64,000 nt of DNA from NCBI RefSeq assembly GCF_029813115.1, contig NZ_JAPZDS010000008.1, forward strand, positions 62,001 to 126,000, in the 5' to 3' direction. Below, piece after piece: positions 26,310-36,582 of this stretch. Every line of letters starts with the position of its first letter. Position 1 is the stretch's first letter. Below the pieces are notes generated by a model. That model saw only the letters and a list, made by a program, of their open reading frames with translations. It searched no databases and was not told the origin of the DNA. This DNA is from Aureimonas sp. SK2 (lineage in GTDB: Bacteria; Pseudomonadota; Alphaproteobacteria; Rhizobiales; Rhizobiaceae). Made by a program: the position numbers and the translations under genes.

Positions 26310-27401
26310 ATGCGATTGACCCCCTTCCTGCTCGCCGCCGTCGTGGCGAGCCTTGGCGTTCAAGGGGCGTCCGCCCAGCAGAAGGTGCTCAACATCTTCA
26401 ACTGGTCGGACTACATCGACACGTCGATCATCGACGAGTTCACCAAGGAAACCGGCATCCGGGTCGTCTACGACACCTACGATTCCAACGAGATTCTCGA
26501 AACGCGCCTCCTGGCGGGCGGCAGCGGTTACGACATCGTGGTGCCCTCGGCCGAGTACCTGTCGCGCCAGATCGAGGCCGGCGTCTTCCAAACGCTCGAC
26601 AAGTCCAAGCTGCCCAACCTGAAGAACATGTGGCCGCTCGTCTCCGAGCGGGTGGCGACCTACGATCCCGACAACGCCCATTCGGTCAACTACATGTGGG
26701 GCACCACCGGGATCGGCCTCAATGCGCCGAAGGTGAAGGAGCTCCTGCCCGACGCGCCGCTGGATTCCTGGGCTCTCGTCTTCGATCCGAAGAACGCCGA
26801 GGCCCTGTCCCGCTGCGGCATCGACATGCTGGACGCGCCGGGCGAGATCCTGCCGGCCGCGCTCCAGTATCTCGGGCTCGATCCCAACGCGAGCGACGCG
26901 GATTCCATCGGCAAGGCCGAGGAACTCCTGAAGGGCGTGCGCCCCTATATCCGCAAGTTCCACTCGTCCGAATACATCAACGCCCTGGCCAATGGGGACA
27001 TCTGCGTCGCCGTCGGCTTCTCGGGCGACGTGTTCCAGGCGCGCGACCGCGCCGAGGAGGCGGGGCGCGGCGTCGAGGTGTCCTACGTCATCCCCAAGGA
27101 GGGGGCGATGATGTGGTTCGACCAGATGGCGATCCCCGCCGATGCACCCCATGTCAAGGAAGCGCACGTCTTCATCGACTACATGATGCGTCCCGAAGTG
27201 ATCGCCAAGGCGACCAACTACGTGTCCTATGCCAACGGCAACCTCGCCTCGCAGCCGCTGATCGACAAGGAAATCCTCGAAGACCCGGCAATCTATCCGG
27301 ACGAGGCGACCCTCCAAAAGCTCTTCATCAAGCGCCCCTACGACTCGCGGGCACAGCGTCTGGCGACCCGCGCCTTCACGGCCGTGAAGACAGGCCGCTG
27401 A
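26310..27401 (+). CDS. potF: putrescine ABC transporter, periplasmic binding protein
   Basis: The 363-residue protein has a Sec signal peptide (1-22, cut after GASA) and a mature part that begins VLNIFNWSDYIDTSIIDEFTKE, the signature of PotD/PotF polyamine-binding proteins. Conserved ligand-cage segments include YDIVVPSAEYL (near 77), SVNYMWGTTGIG (near 130) and EGAMMWFDQMAIP (near 265). A TAATAT -10-like element is at 26265-26270 in the 64-bp leader. A strong hairpin follows the stop before potG, so binding protein may be made in excess over the other subunits. First gene of potFGHI. Confidence 0.92.
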   Translation: MRLTPFLLAAVVASLGVQGASAQQKVLNIFNWSDYIDTSIIDEFTKETGIRVVYDTYDSNEILETRLLAGGSGYDIVVPSAEYLSRQIEAGVFQTLDKSKLPNLKNMWPLVSERVATYDPDNAHSVNYMWGTTGIGLNAPKVKELLPDAPLDSWALVFDPKNAEALSRCGIDMLDAPGEILPAALQYLGLDPNASDADSIGKAEELLKGVRPYIRKFHSSEYINALANGDICVAVGFSGDVFQARDRAEEAGRGVEVSYVIPKEGAMMWFDQMAIPADAPHVKEAHVFIDYMMRPEVIAKATNYVSYANGNLASQPLIDKEILEDPAIYPDEATLQKLFIKRPYDSRAQRLATRAFTAVKTGR

Positions 27402-27410
27402 ACGGAGACC

Positions 27411-27433
27411 GCCGGGCTCTTCCCGAGCCCGGC
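27411..27433 (+). other. intercistronic hairpin potF-potG
   Basis: GCCGGGCTC, a 5-nt loop and GAGCCCGGC form a perfect 9-bp stem 9 nt after the potF stop. Such structures after binding-protein genes commonly stabilise the upstream mRNA or partly terminate transcription. Confidence 0.6.
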
Positions 27434-27462
27434 GACCGGCACTTGCGACACGAAGGACGGGC

Positions 27463-28614
<1,152 letters not shown>

Positions 28615-28619
28615 GGGCG

Positions 28620-29525
28620 ATGGCGGATCGCTCCAAGCCGCAGGGCGGCTGGTGGCGGGGCGCCGTGATCGGCGTGCCCTACCTGTGGCTGCTCGCTCTC
28701 TTTCTGGTTCCCTTCGCGATCGTCCTGAAGATCTCGCTGTCGACCACGACGATCGCGCAGCCGCCCTATGTGCCGGTCTTCACCCTGGAAAGCTGGGGCG
28801 CTTTCGTGGCGGCCGTCCGGGAACTCAGCTTCGAGAACTATCTCTGGCTCGCCGACGATCCGCTCTATCTCGACGCCTATCTTTCCTCGCTGCGCATCGC
28901 GGCGATCTCGACGGGACTCGCGCTCCTCGTCGCCTATCCCTTGGCCTACGCCATGTCGCGGGCATCCTCGACGCTGCGGCAGGTCCTGGTCATGTTGGTG
29001 ATCCTGCCGTTCTGGACGAGCTTCCTGATCCGCGTCTACGCCTGGATCGGCATTCTGCGCACCGAGGGCTATCTCAACCAGGTCCTGCTCTGGAGCGGAC
29101 TCGTCTCGCAGCCGCTGGAGATCCTGAACACCGAAACGGCCGTCTTCATCGGCATCGTCTATTCCTACCTGCCCTTCATGGTCCTGCCGATCTACGCGAG
29201 CCTCGAGCGGCTGGACCACCGTCTGCTGGAGGCGGCGAGCGATCTCGGCTGCACGCCGCTGCGGGCCTTCTGGCAGGTGACCTTCCCGCTGTCCCTGCCG
29301 GGCGTCCTGGCCGGGGCCTTCCTGGTGTTCATTCCGGCGGTCGGCGAGTTCGTGATCCCCGACCTCCTCGGCGGCTCGCAGACGCTGATGATCGGCAAGA
29401 CCCTCTGGGACGAGTTCTTCACCAACCGGGACTGGCCGGTGGCCTCGGCCGTGGCGGTGCTGCTGCTGCTCGTCCTCGTCGTGCCCATCATGCTGTTCCA
29501 GCGCGTCCAGGCGAGGATCGACTGA
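28620..29525 (+). CDS. potH: putrescine ABC transporter permease 1
   Basis: The 301-residue inner-membrane protein has six predicted membrane segments and the EAA loop ASDLGCTPLRAFWQVTFPLSLPG (about 204-226), which contacts the ATPase. N-terminal segment PYLWLLALFLVPFAIVLKIS is the first helix. The pattern matches PotB/PotH permeases. It is sandwiched between potG (5 nt upstream) and potI, whose ATG overlaps its stop (TGATG at 29523-29527), so both permeases are co-translated and form a heterodimer. Confidence 0.92.
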   Translation: MADRSKPQGGWWRGAVIGVPYLWLLALFLVPFAIVLKISLSTTTIAQPPYVPVFTLESWGAFVAAVRELSFENYLWLADDPLYLDAYLSSLRIAAISTGLALLVAYPLAYAMSRASSTLRQVLVMLVILPFWTSFLIRVYAWIGILRTEGYLNQVLLWSGLVSQPLEILNTETAVFIGIVYSYLPFMVLPIYASLERLDHRLLEAASDLGCTPLRAFWQVTFPLSLPGVLAGAFLVFIPAVGEFVIPDLLGGSQTLMIGKTLWDEFFTNRDWPVASAVAVLLLLVLVVPIMLFQRVQARID

Positions 29526-30343
29526 TGCGCCGCGGTCTGTCTGCGTTCAACCTCGTGTCGCTGGTGGCGGGCTTCGCCTTCCTCTACCTGCCGATCCTGC
29601 TTCTGGTGATCTATTCCTTCAACGCCTCGCAGCTCGTCACCGTCTGGGGCGGCTTCTCGACGCGCTGGTACGCGGCGCTGGCGGGCAACCGCCTGTTCCT
29701 CGACGCGGCCTTCGTCACCCTGCGGGTCGGCATCGTCTCGGCGACGCTCGCGACCGCGCTCGGCACGCTTGCCGCGCTCGCGCTGGTGCGCCACAAGCGG
29801 TTTCGCGGCCGGCTCCTGTTTTCGGGCATGGTCTTCGCGCCGCTGGTCATGCCGGAGGTCATCACCGGCCTCTCGCTCCTGCTCCTCTTCGTCGCGATCG
29901 ACTTCGACCGCGGCTTCTGGACCGTGACCCTCGCCCATACGACGCTGACCATGTGCTTCGTCGCCGTGGTGGTGCAGTCGCGGCTGGTCTCGTTCGACCT
30001 GTCGCTGGAGGAGGCGGCGCAGGATCTCGGCTGCCCGCCCTGGAAGGCGTTCTTTCTCGTGACGCTGCCCGTCATCTGGCCGGCGGTGGCGGCGGGCTGG
30101 ATGCTGGCCTTCACCCTGTCGCTGGACGACCTCGTGATCGCGAGCTTCACCTCGGGGCCGGGAGCCACCACCCTTCCGATGCGCATCTACAGCCAGGTCC
30201 GCCTCGGCGTGACCCCCGAGATCAACGCCATCTCCACGATCCTGATCGCGGTGGTGGCGGTGGGCGTCGTGATCGCCTCGCTGCTCACCAAGCGCCGCGA
30301 GGTCCGCCGCCTGCGCGACGAGCGGCTGGCGGCGGGCGCCTAG
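29525..30343 (+). CDS. potI: putrescine ABC transporter permease 2
   Basis: The product has 272 residues from the ATG at 29525, which shares its A with the potH stop. It has six predicted membrane segments and the EAA loop EEAAQDLGCPPWKAFFLVTLP near residue 160-180, followed by SLDDLVIASFTSGPGATTLP, a stretch conserved in PotC/PotI. It pairs with PotH to form the translocation channel. Last gene of the operon; it ends 4 bp from the convergent unknown secreted gene, with no obvious terminator between them. Confidence 0.92.
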   Translation: MRRGLSAFNLVSLVAGFAFLYLPILLLVIYSFNASQLVTVWGGFSTRWYAALAGNRLFLDAAFVTLRVGIVSATLATALGTLAALALVRHKRFRGRLLFSGMVFAPLVMPEVITGLSLLLLFVAIDFDRGFWTVTLAHTTLTMCFVAVVVQSRLVSFDLSLEEAAQDLGCPPWKAFFLVTLPVIWPAVAAGWMLAFTLSLDDLVIASFTSGPGATTLPMRIYSQVRLGVTPEINAISTILIAVVAVGVVIASLLTKRREVRRLRDERLAAGA

Positions 30344-30347
30344 AGCC

Positions 30348-31553
30348 TCAAGGCTTGCAGGCGCAGGCCTCGGCATGCGCCTTGGCGATGGCGCCGAAGG
30401 TGGCGTCGAGGGCGGCCGGCAGCGGATGGGCGGGCTGGCGCTCGGCGGCGACCAGGTAGTCCAGCGCTTCCAGATCGGACAGCGCACGCAGGAGGTCGGC
30501 GCGCGCGTGAGGATCGACGGCCGGCGCGGCCGCCGGGCCGACGAGGAGCGGCCGCATTTCGGCCAGAAGCTGAAGCGCCGGGCGCGGTTCGGGACGGACC
30601 GGGCCGTAGACGGCGATGCCGCCGGTACGCGTCGGGTCGGTATGGGCGATATCCGGCTGCGACAGCGCGCCGGCCTTCTCGGCCCGTTCCTCCAGCTCAC
30701 GGACGGCGCGTGCGATGTCCTGCGCGGTTTCGAGCCTCTCGTAGGCCTTGACCGGCGGCAGGTCGGGATCGATGCTCCCCTCCGAGACCTGCACGTCCTG
30801 GCGGTTGGCCACGCGCAGCACCGGACCCTGGACGCGGGACGTCTCGACCCCGACGCTGGAGCGCAGGTTGTCGGCGACGAGCGCTTCCCCCGGACGGTCG
30901 TTCGGCGCGAAGCGCGGCAGCGGCGGGGTGCGCAGCGCGGCGCGTGCGGCCATGAGGCTGGCGCGGGCCGCCTCGCGCTGGGCGGTGACCAACCGGCCCA
31001 GGCGGTCCGGCGACTGGCCGATCCGCGCGGCCTGCGCGCGCAGCGTTTCCAGATAGGCGTCGATGCCGCTGCAGAGGAACGTAGTTTCCTTCTGGGACAG
31101 GAAGTCGCCGAGATCCTCGCGAATGCGCGCGGCGATCCAGCGGGCGTTGGCGTCGAGCGGCGCGGCGCTGCTGCTGCGGGCCTTGGCGAGATCGGCGGCC
31201 GTGCGCAGCGCAGCCGCGTTGTCGCTGGGCTGCGGCCGGCCGGCCGGCGGAAACAGGAGGGTGCCGGGAAGCGAAGCGTCGGCGACGGTGGGTTCGGCGC
31301 CGGCGGCCGCTTTCAGCGCAGCGAACTCGCCCTCGCGGATCGACGCGAAGCGGGCATGGAAGGCCGAGGCGCAGGCTGCGGGTGCGGCGCGGCGGACGGG
31401 CTTGGTCGTTTGGCTGATGCTGGGAGCCTTGGCGTCCTCTCCGATCACAACGACCGACGAGGCTGCTGCGGGCAGGGCGGTCGAGCAGGAGGCGGCGAGA
31501 GCGAAGAGAAGCGCGCGCGCCGCGCCGGGGCGGCGGAGGGTCGGGTTGGCCAT
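30348..31553 (-). CDS. secreted protein of unknown function
   Basis: The 401-residue protein has a likely Sec signal (RRPGAARALLFALAASCSTALPAAASS, cut near residue 32). The mature protein is Ala/Arg-rich and mainly alpha-helical, with few aromatic residues and four cysteines outside the signal (near 61, 160 and a terminal CAC at 397-399). Two segments, GEALVADNLRSSVGVETSRVQ and LETAQDIARAVRELEERAEKAG, look structured; the rest is low in complexity. I do not recognise a family. It is co-directional with and just upstream of the AsmA-like gene's distal end in the opposite order, and converges with potI. A periplasmic role is the only inference. Confidence 0.7.
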   Translation of the reverse strand: MANPTLRRPGAARALLFALAASCSTALPAAASSVVVIGEDAKAPSISQTTKPVRRAAPAACASAFHARFASIREGEFAALKAAAGAEPTVADASLPGTLLFPPAGRPQPSDNAAALRTAADLAKARSSSAAPLDANARWIAARIREDLGDFLSQKETTFLCSGIDAYLETLRAQAARIGQSPDRLGRLVTAQREAARASLMAARAALRTPPLPRFAPNDRPGEALVADNLRSSVGVETSRVQGPVLRVANRQDVQVSEGSIDPDLPPVKAYERLETAQDIARAVRELEERAEKAGALSQPDIAHTDPTRTGGIAVYGPVRPEPRPALQLLAEMRPLLVGPAAAPAVDPHARADLLRALSDLEALDYLVAAERQPAHPLPAALDATFGAIAKAHAEACACKP

Positions 31554-31593
31554 GGGCGTCCGGTTCCTGGCATGTGGCGCCCCGCTCGCCCGT

Positions 31594-33465
31594 TCAGATC
31601 GGCGCCTCCGGCGCGTCCACGGTCATGACCGGGCGGGGCCATTCTCCACGGATCGTAAACGGAATGGGTTGAGAAGACGTGAATGCGGTCCCCGTGCCCG
31701 AGGCTTCGACCACCGGACTGACGGTGTGACCCGACAAGGAGAGGTTGCGGGTATGGGCGTCGAAGTTGCCTCGCGCCTCGCTGGAGCCCGAGGCCGTCGC
31801 CATGGCGAGCGTGTCGAGGCGCATGCGCGTGCCCGTGCCTTCCACGGCGGCGGTGAGGGTCCGGAAGGCTTGCGCCGGTGCCGCGGAGGTCGCCTCGATC
31901 GCATGCTCGCCCGGCGCGCGCATCAGCTCCGCGGGAAAGCCGCGCAGCCGCCCTTCGGCGACGCGCAGGGAAAGCGTGGAGCGTCCGGCGGCCAGGAGCT
32001 CGCCCCAGCTCGACGCCGGCCCCCGCAGGGAGGCATCGAGGTCGGTCGAACCGGCGGAGATCGGCAGCGGAACGCCCGACAGGGCGTCCAGCTCGGCCAT
32101 GCTCACGCCGGACAGGCGCAGGTTCGCCTCCAGCACCGGGCGCCCGCCGGCCGGATCGAAGCGCAGGCGCAGGCCGCCGCGCCCGCCGAGCGCCGCCATG
32201 TCGCCGATGTCGAGCGTCGCGGCGCCCCCCGCCACCTTGACGGCGGCGGCGAGCTCGGCGACCGGAACCGGGCCGATCTGCGCGCGCTCGGCCGACAGGC
32301 GCAGGTCGATGTCGAGATCGCGGCCGAGCTCCAGGCTCACCGGCCGCTGAAGGTCGAGGATATTGCGCGGGACGGGTGCGATGGCCTGGAAGGTGCGGCC
32401 GAGATCGAGCTGGGCGAAGGCCAGCGTGCCCGACAGCGAGCGCCGCCCCGGCGCGCGGGACAGATCGGCCTCCATGGCGCCGCGCGCGCGGTTGCCGCCG
32501 AGGTCGAGGTTGACGGCTCCGAGATTCAGCCGTTCGCCCGACAGCTCGATCCGCGTTTCCAGGGACAGGGCGCCGAGATCGGGCACCGAAGGCTCGCCGA
32601 GCCAGCGCGCCGTGCGCGACAGGGAGGGCGTCGACAGGCGCAGGAGCCCGGACAGGCGAAGGGGCTTTGCCCCCGTGCCCTCACCGGAAAAGCCGATCTC
32701 GCCGGACGGGCCGGACAGGGTCAGGCGAAGCGGGCTCGTCTCGCCGTCGAAGAACGGGAGAGGTTGGTCGATCTGCCCCTGGACGCGGGCCGGCTGGCCG
32801 TTCCAGACGAAGGAGCCCGACAGGCTGGCGGGCGAGCCGTTGCCCGCCCAGCGGAAGTCGAGATCCGCGCTCGACACCGCGCCGTCCATGCCCGGCAGGC
32901 GCACCAGCCCGTCGCGCAGGCGCAGTTCGTTAAGGCCCTGGAAGCGAGCGAGGAGGAGACGCAGCGTTTCGCGGCCCTGGTCGACGGACGATCCGGCCTC
33001 CGGCGGCGGCGGTGTCGGCGCAGGCCCGGCCGAGGGCGGCGGAGGCGCATCGGCCGGGCCGAGTTCGGGGCGCACCAGCGTGACGCGGCGGATGTCGGCG
33101 CGGCCGGTCAGGGCGTCGAGGAGGTTGAAGTCGGCTTCCAGCCGGTCGATGTCGAGCTGGAGGGGCGCCCCCCCGGACACGGTCAGTGCGCGCACGTCCG
33201 ACAGGGTGACGCGCGGGCGCGGCAGCAACGAGAATTCGGCCGAACCGACGACCGAGACGGGCGCCCCGACGAGGCGTGCGAGCCGCGCCTCGATCTCGGC
33301 CTGGGCGGCCGGAAGCGTCAGGGAGAAGGTCGAGAACCCCGCGACGAGACCGGCCGCCACCACGAGCGCGGCGAGGCCGCCCGCCATCCAGCGCCGCTTT
33401 CCCGCGCGCGGGCGATGGCCCGCATCCACCGGGACAGGGGAGGACGGATCGCGCGTGGGGGTCAA
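31594..33465 (-). CDS. AsmA-family protein
   Basis: The product has 623 residues if a TTG at 33465 is used (preceded by GAAAGG and giving a basic tail GHRPRAGKRRW before the membrane segment); an ATG at 33387 gives 597. One N-terminal membrane helix (MAGGLAALVVAAGLVAGFST) is followed by the AsmA start LPAAQAEIEARLARLVGAPV and LLPRPRVTLSDVRALT, then long beta-strand-rich periplasmic repeats ending in an AsmA C-terminal domain (LRVAEGRLRGFPAELMR, EARGNFDAHTRNLSLSG). AsmA-like proteins bridge the periplasm and help move phospholipids to the outer membrane. A Pro-rich linker lies near residues 145-165. Unknown secreted gene 30348-31553 is 40 bp downstream and may be co-transcribed. Confidence 0.8.
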   Translation of the reverse strand: MTPTRDPSSPVPVDAGHRPRAGKRRWMAGGLAALVVAAGLVAGFSTFSLTLPAAQAEIEARLARLVGAPVSVVGSAEFSLLPRPRVTLSDVRALTVSGGAPLQLDIDRLEADFNLLDALTGRADIRRVTLVRPELGPADAPPPPSAGPAPTPPPPEAGSSVDQGRETLRLLLARFQGLNELRLRDGLVRLPGMDGAVSSADLDFRWAGNGSPASLSGSFVWNGQPARVQGQIDQPLPFFDGETSPLRLTLSGPSGEIGFSGEGTGAKPLRLSGLLRLSTPSLSRTARWLGEPSVPDLGALSLETRIELSGERLNLGAVNLDLGGNRARGAMEADLSRAPGRRSLSGTLAFAQLDLGRTFQAIAPVPRNILDLQRPVSLELGRDLDIDLRLSAERAQIGPVPVAELAAAVKVAGGAATLDIGDMAALGGRGGLRLRFDPAGGRPVLEANLRLSGVSMAELDALSGVPLPISAGSTDLDASLRGPASSWGELLAAGRSTLSLRVAEGRLRGFPAELMRAPGEHAIEATSAAPAQAFRTLTAAVEGTGTRMRLDTLAMATASGSSEARGNFDAHTRNLSLSGHTVSPVVEASGTGTAFTSSQPIPFTIRGEWPRPVMTVDAPEAPI

Positions 33466-33593
33466 GGACGACCTTTCGGAGGAGGGGAGGGCAGGCCTGC
33501 GGCTCGCCCGCGAAGGTCGGGACGATCCCCGTCTTTCGCACCGAATTGTGCCGGAGCCAAGGCGCTCGGCGACCCCTCTGTGCGATAAGCCCT

Positions 33594-35288
33594 TCAGCCG
33601 TCCCCCTTTTCCCCCGTTCGCACGAGGCTCCGGGTCAGGACGATCACCGGCAGGATGCCCACCGCCACGATCAGGAGGGCGGCGATGGCCCCGTCCTCGA
33701 AGGCCGCGCGCGAGGCCTGGGCGTAGACGAAGGTGGCGAGCGTGTCGAAGTCGAAGGGGCGCAGGAGGATGGTCGCCGACAGTTCCTTGGCCGCTTCCAC
33801 GAAGACCAGAAGCGCCGACGTCAGCAGCGCCGGGCGCATCAGCGGCAGGAGGACGCGGCGCAGCGTACCGCCCGGCCCGTGCCCCAGCGCGCGCGAGGCC
33901 ATGTCGAGATGAGGCGAGAGCTTGGAGAAGCCGTTGTCGAGCGAGCCGTGGCCCATGGCCATGAAGCGCGCGGTGCAGGCGAAGACGATGGCAAAGCCGG
34001 ACCCCGACAGGAGAAGGCCGGTCGACAGGCCGAACCAGTCGCGCATCCTGGCGTCCAGCGCGTTGTCGAAGGCGGCGAAGGGCATGAGGATGCCCATGGC
34101 GAGGATCGTGCCCGGCACCGCGTAGCCGAAGGCCGCCAGTCGCGACAGGACGCGCAGCGGCCGCGCGTTGGTCAGGCGGATGCCGTAGGCGAGGACGAAG
34201 CCGATCGACACGGTGAGTAGGGCGGTAGCGCCCGCGACCGTGACCGTGTTCTCCAGCGCGCGCCAGAGCTGAGGGTCGGCGAAATCGCCGGGCCGGCGCC
34301 AGGCATAGCCGCCGAGGATGAAGAAGGGCACGCCGAAGCCGGAGGCGATCGGCAGGAAGCAGGCCAGCGTCGCGGCCCAGCCCTTGAGGCCTGGCAGGTG
34401 CTCGGCACCGGCGCTGATCGTGTCGGCCCGGCCGGCGGAGAAGCGCTGTCGGCGTCGGGCGAACCGCTCGGTCCAGAGCAAGAGCAGGATGAAGCCGAGC
34501 ATCAGCAGCGCGATCTGCGTCGCGCCGGCGAGATCCCCGCGGTTGAGCCAGGTCGAGTAGACCGCGAAGGTCAGCGTCTGGACGCCGAGGAATTCCACGG
34601 CGCCGATATCGTTGACCGTCTCCATCAGCACCAGCGCGACGCCGACGGCGATCGCGGGGCGCGCCATGGGCAGGAGCACGGTGAGAAGGATGCGCAGGCG
34701 CCCGGCCCCGAGCGTGCGCGCCACATCCGCCGCCTTGCGCCCCTGCATCAGGAGCACGAGGCGCACGGTCAGGAACACGTAGGGGTAGAGGACGCTGGAC
34801 AGGATGAGGACCGCGCCGCCGGGCGAGCGGATGTCGGGAAACCAGTAGTCCGAGCGCGTCGTCCATCCGAACAGGGCGCGAAGGCCGGACTGCACCGGCC
34901 CGACATAATGGAGAAGCTCGTTGAAGCAGTAGGCGGCGATATAGGTCGGGACGGCGAGCGGCAGGACGAGAGCCCAGGCGAAGACGCGCCGTCCCGGAAA
35001 GTCGAAGCTCGCGACGAGCCAGGCGGTGAGCGTGCCGATCAGCGCCGTGACGACGCCGACGCCGGCCATCAGCGTCACGGTGGTGCCGGCGGCGCGCGGC
35101 AGGACGGTGCCGGCGAGGTGGCTCCAGTTCTCCGCCGCGCCGGTCAGGGCGATCGCGACCAGCGACAGGACGGGCAGGGCGACGAGCAGGCCGAGCGCGA
35201 CCGCGGCCGCGAGAAAGAGGCGCTCCGAGCCCATGCTCGCGCGCCTCGCCCTGTGCCAGGTCCCGTTTTCCAGCTGCAATTCGCTCAC
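33594..35288 (-). CDS. fbpB: ferric iron ABC transporter permease
   Basis: The 564-residue inner-membrane protein consists of two fused permease halves, each with about six membrane segments and an EAA loop: ARTLGAGRLRILLTVLLPMARP (near 195) and SRALGHGPGGTLRRVLLPLMRP (near 465). This duplicated layout is that of FbpB/SfuB/HitB permeases for Fe3+. It follows fbpA on the same strand after a strong hairpin. No ATPase gene (fbpC) follows; the next gene downstream is AsmA-like, so the ATPase must be encoded elsewhere or be shared. Confidence 0.9.
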   Translation of the reverse strand: MSELQLENGTWHRARRASMGSERLFLAAAVALGLLVALPVLSLVAIALTGAAENWSHLAGTVLPRAAGTTVTLMAGVGVVTALIGTLTAWLVASFDFPGRRVFAWALVLPLAVPTYIAAYCFNELLHYVGPVQSGLRALFGWTTRSDYWFPDIRSPGGAVLILSSVLYPYVFLTVRLVLLMQGRKAADVARTLGAGRLRILLTVLLPMARPAIAVGVALVLMETVNDIGAVEFLGVQTLTFAVYSTWLNRGDLAGATQIALLMLGFILLLLWTERFARRRQRFSAGRADTISAGAEHLPGLKGWAATLACFLPIASGFGVPFFILGGYAWRRPGDFADPQLWRALENTVTVAGATALLTVSIGFVLAYGIRLTNARPLRVLSRLAAFGYAVPGTILAMGILMPFAAFDNALDARMRDWFGLSTGLLLSGSGFAIVFACTARFMAMGHGSLDNGFSKLSPHLDMASRALGHGPGGTLRRVLLPLMRPALLTSALLVFVEAAKELSATILLRPFDFDTLATFVYAQASRAAFEDGAIAALLIVAVGILPVIVLTRSLVRTGEKGDG

Positions 35289-35313
35289 GTCAGAGCCCTG
35301 ATCTCAAGAGAAC

Positions 35314-35346
35314 GGGCATGGGCGGCCCCTTTGGCCGCCCATGCCC
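35314..35346 (-). terminator. strong hairpin between fbpA and fbpB
   Basis: GGGCATGGGCGGCC and its exact complement flank a 5-nt loop, giving a 14-bp perfect stem 25 nt beyond the fbpA stop. On the minus strand it is followed by GTTCTCTTG. It probably causes partial termination or protects fbpA mRNA, favouring binding protein over permease. Confidence 0.7.
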
Positions 35347-35371
35347 CTGTCGTCGATCGGCGACCGTGCGA

Positions 35372-36418
35372 TCAGGACTTCGGTCCGTTGTCGAAGCCGA
35401 CCTCGTCGATCAGCTGCGAGGCGCGCGCGCGGTTCGAGGCGATGTCGGTGAGCGACAGGGTGTCGGGCTTCAGCTCGCCGAAGCTCTTCACCGTCTCGGA
35501 CACCGGCACGCCCGCCTTCAGCGGGTACTCGTAGTTGACCTCGGCATAAATGCGCTGCGCCTCGTCCGTGGTCAGGAATTCCATGAACTTGATCGCGTTG
35601 TCGCGGTTCGGCGCGTTCTTGGCGAGGCCCATGCCCGAGATGTTGACGTGGGTGCCCCCGTTCTCGAAGGTCGGCAGGACGACCTTGATCGCCTCGGCCC
35701 ACTCCTTCTGCTCGGGCTCCTTCTCGTTGTTCCGCATCAGGCCGACATAGTAGGTGTTGCCGATGGCGATGTCGCACTGGCCGGCCGCCACGTTGCGCGC
35801 CTGGTCGCGGTCGCCGCCTTCCGGCGCGGTGGCGAGGTTGTCGCGCAGGCCCGTCAGCCAGGTGCGGGTCGCCTCCTCGCCGTGATGGGCGAGATAGGCC
35901 GCGACCAGCGCGACGTTGTACTGGTGCTGGCCGGAGCGGATGCAAATCTTGCCCTTCCACTTCGGGTCGGCCAGGCTCTCGTAGGTGATGGCCTCGTCGC
36001 CGACGCGCTCCTTGGAGGCGTAGACGACGCGCGCGCGAGAGGTGACGCCCACCCACTCCTTGTCGGCGTCGCGGAAGGCGGCCGGGATGTCGGCGTCGAT
36101 CACCGCGCTCTCGACCGGCTGGAGAACGCCGGCCTGCTTGGTGGCGTCGAGGCGGCCGATGTCCACCGTCAGCACGACGTCGGCGGGCGAGTTGGCGCCC
36201 TCGGCCTTGATGCGCTCCTCGAGGCCCTTCTCGATGAAGATCGTCGCCGTGGTCAGGCCGGTTTCCTTGGTGAAGGCGTCGAGCAGCGGCTGGATCAGGG
36301 CCGGCTGACGCGAGGAGTAGATGTTGACGTCGGCGGCCTGCGCAAGCGCCGGAACGGACAGCGCCAGCGCACAGGCGCCGAGGCCGAAGGCGGCGCGGCT
36401 CGAAAGAAGCTTGGTCAT
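35372..36418 (-). CDS. fbpA: ferric iron ABC transporter, periplasmic binding protein
   Basis: The product has 348 residues from the ATG at 36418 (preceded by TGAGGATTCGACG); an ATG 10 codons upstream is less likely. Signal peptide 1-28 is cut after ALAQA. The mature start ADVNIYSSRQPALIQPLLDAFTKETG is characteristic of FbpA/AfuA. The iron-site segment NTYYVGLMRNNEKEP (near 225) carries the adjacent tyrosines that bind Fe3+. It delivers ferric iron to FbpB. A 15-bp palindrome of Irr-box type (36597-36611) lies 180 bp upstream. Confidence 0.92.
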   Translation of the reverse strand: MTKLLSSRAAFGLGACALALSVPALAQAADVNIYSSRQPALIQPLLDAFTKETGLTTATIFIEKGLEERIKAEGANSPADVVLTVDIGRLDATKQAGVLQPVESAVIDADIPAAFRDADKEWVGVTSRARVVYASKERVGDEAITYESLADPKWKGKICIRSGQHQYNVALVAAYLAHHGEEATRTWLTGLRDNLATAPEGGDRDQARNVAAGQCDIAIGNTYYVGLMRNNEKEPEQKEWAEAIKVVLPTFENGGTHVNISGMGLAKNAPNRDNAIKFMEFLTTDEAQRIYAEVNYEYPLKAGVPVSETVKSFGELKPDTLSLTDIASNRARASQLIDEVGFDNGPKS

Positions 36419-36582
36419 CGTCGAATCCTCAAGGACACCCACCCGCAAGGCAGGCAGGATCGCGGAACGGAGGGCGCAGCCGGGCGGCTCGCCGGTTCGG
36501 GCTGCGAAACTTGGGCTTCGCAGTCCGGTTTCCGATGCCCTAGCGGAGGCGAGGAATCAAGAAGAAACGGCAGTAACGGTCA

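Noticed and set aside
31594-34866. 1090-codon open frame on the minus strand
   Set aside because: Only the part from 33465 down is the AsmA-like protein. The upstream part is out of frame with fbpB and has shadow composition, so it is not a fusion protein.
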